Below are positions 5,493 to 6,357 of a stretch of 6,357 nucleotides of DNA, piece after piece. Source of the DNA: an uncultured Ruminococcus sp. GTDB lineage: Bacteria; Bacillota; Clostridia; Oscillospirales; Acutalibacteraceae. The first letter of the stretch is position 1. Every line of letters starts with the position of its first letter. The position numbers were made by a program, and so were the translations under genes. Below the pieces are notes generated by a model. It worked only from the letters and a program-made list of their open reading frames with translations, did not search any database and was not told the origin of the DNA. The stretch spans positions 1-6,357 of the forward strand of contig CACXHC010000126.1 of NCBI GenBank assembly GCA_902767285.1, written 5' to 3'.

Positions 5493-6263
5493 ATGAGATT
5501 GCTTTGTGTTGGAGATGTATGCGGAGATCAAGGGTGCGGATATTTATCAAAAACACTCCCGAAATTCCGCAAAGAATACAGCATTGACATGGTAGTATGC
5601 AACGGGGAAAACGCCGACAGCGGTCACGGCATAACAAAAAAATATGCAAATTATCTTTTTGATTATGGAGTGGATATTATAACCACAGGCAATCACTCAT
5701 TCGGCAAGCGAGAAAGCTATGATTTTTACGACGAGTGCGACCGCATTATAAGACCGGCAAATTATCCGCCCAAAACTACTCCCGGACGTGGTTTTACTAC
5801 TTTTGATATGTTAAGGTATCGTGTCGGAGTTATAAATATCATGGGTACGATCTTTTTGGAACCTTTGGAAAATCCGTTTTTGTGCTTCGACAGAATCATA
5901 GGTGAACTGAAAGATTGCAGTGTTATAGTTGTTGATTTTCATGCCGAAGCCACGTCAGAGAAAAAGGCGTTCGGATATTATGTTGATGGAAAAGTATCGG
6001 CAGTAGTCGGCACACATACGCACGTTCAGACGGCTGACGAGTGTATTCTCTCAAACGGTACGGGCTACATCACCGACCTTGGAATGACAGGCCCGATAGA
6101 ATCCGTTTTGGGCGTGAAAAAAGAACTCTGCATAAAACGCTTTAAAGAACAAATGCCCGTTAAATTCGAAACCGCTGACGGCGAATGTTCAATGGGCTGT
6201 TGCTTATTCGATATAGACGAAAAAACCGGCAAAACTCGTTCTGTACAAAGATTTAATATTTAG
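5493..6263 (+). CDS. ymdB: TIGR00282/YmdB-family metallophosphoesterase
   Basis: This 256-residue cytoplasmic dinuclear-metal phosphodiesterase is a full-length member of the family of Bacillus subtilis YmdB, which hydrolyses 2',3'-cyclic nucleotides and affects biofilm and motility decisions. All expected metal and catalytic ligands sit at family positions: D8 (GDVCG), E39-N40 (NGENADSGHG), N67-H68 (TTGNHSF), H150 (DFHAEATSEK), and H175 and H177 (GTHTHVQT), followed by DLGMTGP. Position 70-71 reads FG where relatives commonly have WD. The ATG follows the DUF1858 stop by 2 nt and has no clear ribosome site, so it is probably translated by coupling. Context differs from B. subtilis, where the gene follows RNase Y; the regulatory role is inferred from homology only. 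Confidence 0.92.
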   Translation: MRLLCVGDVCGDQGCGYLSKTLPKFRKEYSIDMVVCNGENADSGHGITKKYANYLFDYGVDIITTGNHSFGKRESYDFYDECDRIIRPANYPPKTTPGRGFTTFDMLRYRVGVINIMGTIFLEPLENPFLCFDRIIGELKDCSVIVVDFHAEATSEKKAFGYYVDGKVSAVVGTHTHVQTADECILSNGTGYITDLGMTGPIESVLGVKKELCIKRFKEQMPVKFETADGECSMGCCLFDIDEKTGKTRSVQRFNI

Positions 6264-6291
6264 ACAAACCAAAAAGGTGCTGTGAAAAATT

Positions 6292-6356
6292 GGCTTTCTT
6301 GGGAAAACCTTTTTTGAAAAAAAGGTTTTCCCAAACCCTTTCCAAAAAACTTTTTT
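6292..6356 (+). repeat. Palindromic repeat (copy 3) after the phosphodiesterase gene; possible terminator
   Basis: Arms 6299-6315 and 6318-6334 form a perfect 17-bp stem. It is followed by ACCCTTTCCAAAAAACTTTT and a T-run reaching the window edge. It starts 28 nt past the stop codon, in the same orientation as copy 2 and sharing its centre and tail. It could terminate the plus-strand unit. The T-run lies about 16 nt after the stem rather than directly against it, so this is not a textbook intrinsic terminator. The element may continue past 6357. Confidence 0.75.
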
Positions 6357-6357
6357 A

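Noticed and set aside
1..6357. CRISPR array, tRNA or rRNA genes, transposase or integrase
   Set aside because: I saw no regularly spaced direct repeats, no tRNA cloverleaf or rRNA-like stretch, and no recombinase motif in any of the larger open frames.

Overview
The window looks like a chromosomal segment of a gut- or rumen-type low-to-medium GC Firmicute, most likely a clostridial or Ruminococcaceae-like lineage. The basis is the AT-rich intergenic DNA with strong GGAGG ribosome sites, a Gly/Thr/Ser-rich lipoprotein linker on a CUT1 sugar-binding protein, a DUF815 ATPase, a TIGR00282/YmdB phosphodiesterase, and several GC-rich palindromic repeats. The taxonomic guess rests on sequence style only.

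The left four fifths (58 to about 4990) reads on the minus strand as one block. A sigma-A-type promoter at 4962-4990 drives a lipoprotein solute-binding protein (3356-4828). It is followed by a strong hairpin (3291-3323), a DUF815 AAA+ ATPase (1935 to 3206 or 3236), a MalF-type permease (996-1841) and a MalG-type permease (58-996, overlapping the previous gene by 1 nt). Together these encode the binding protein and the membrane pore of a CUT1 carbohydrate importer. No ABC ATPase is encoded here, so the transporter must borrow one from elsewhere, as is common for Firmicute CUT1 systems that use an MsmX-like subunit.

The right fifth reads on the plus strand. An extended -10 promoter (5217-5225) with a 14-bp dyad at the expected transcription start precedes a small CXXC redox-domain protein (DUF1858, 5275-5490). 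Two nucleotides later comes a YmdB-type metallophosphoesterase (5493-6263) with every expected metal ligand. The two transcription units diverge from a 446-bp gene-free region (4829-5274).

Two kinds of structure are not explained by the genes. First, the DUF815 gene is bracketed by an imperfect inverted repeat of about 60 bp (1874-1930 and 3216-3278, including a perfect 16-bp match). This suggests the ATPase gene is a cassette inserted into the sugar-transport operon, or an invertible segment. Second, three copies of one palindromic repeat family lie at 4-49, 5036-5096 and 6292-6356. One directly follows each operon's last gene and one sits in the divergent spacer. The last two copies differ by a compensatory base-pair change in their 17-bp stems.
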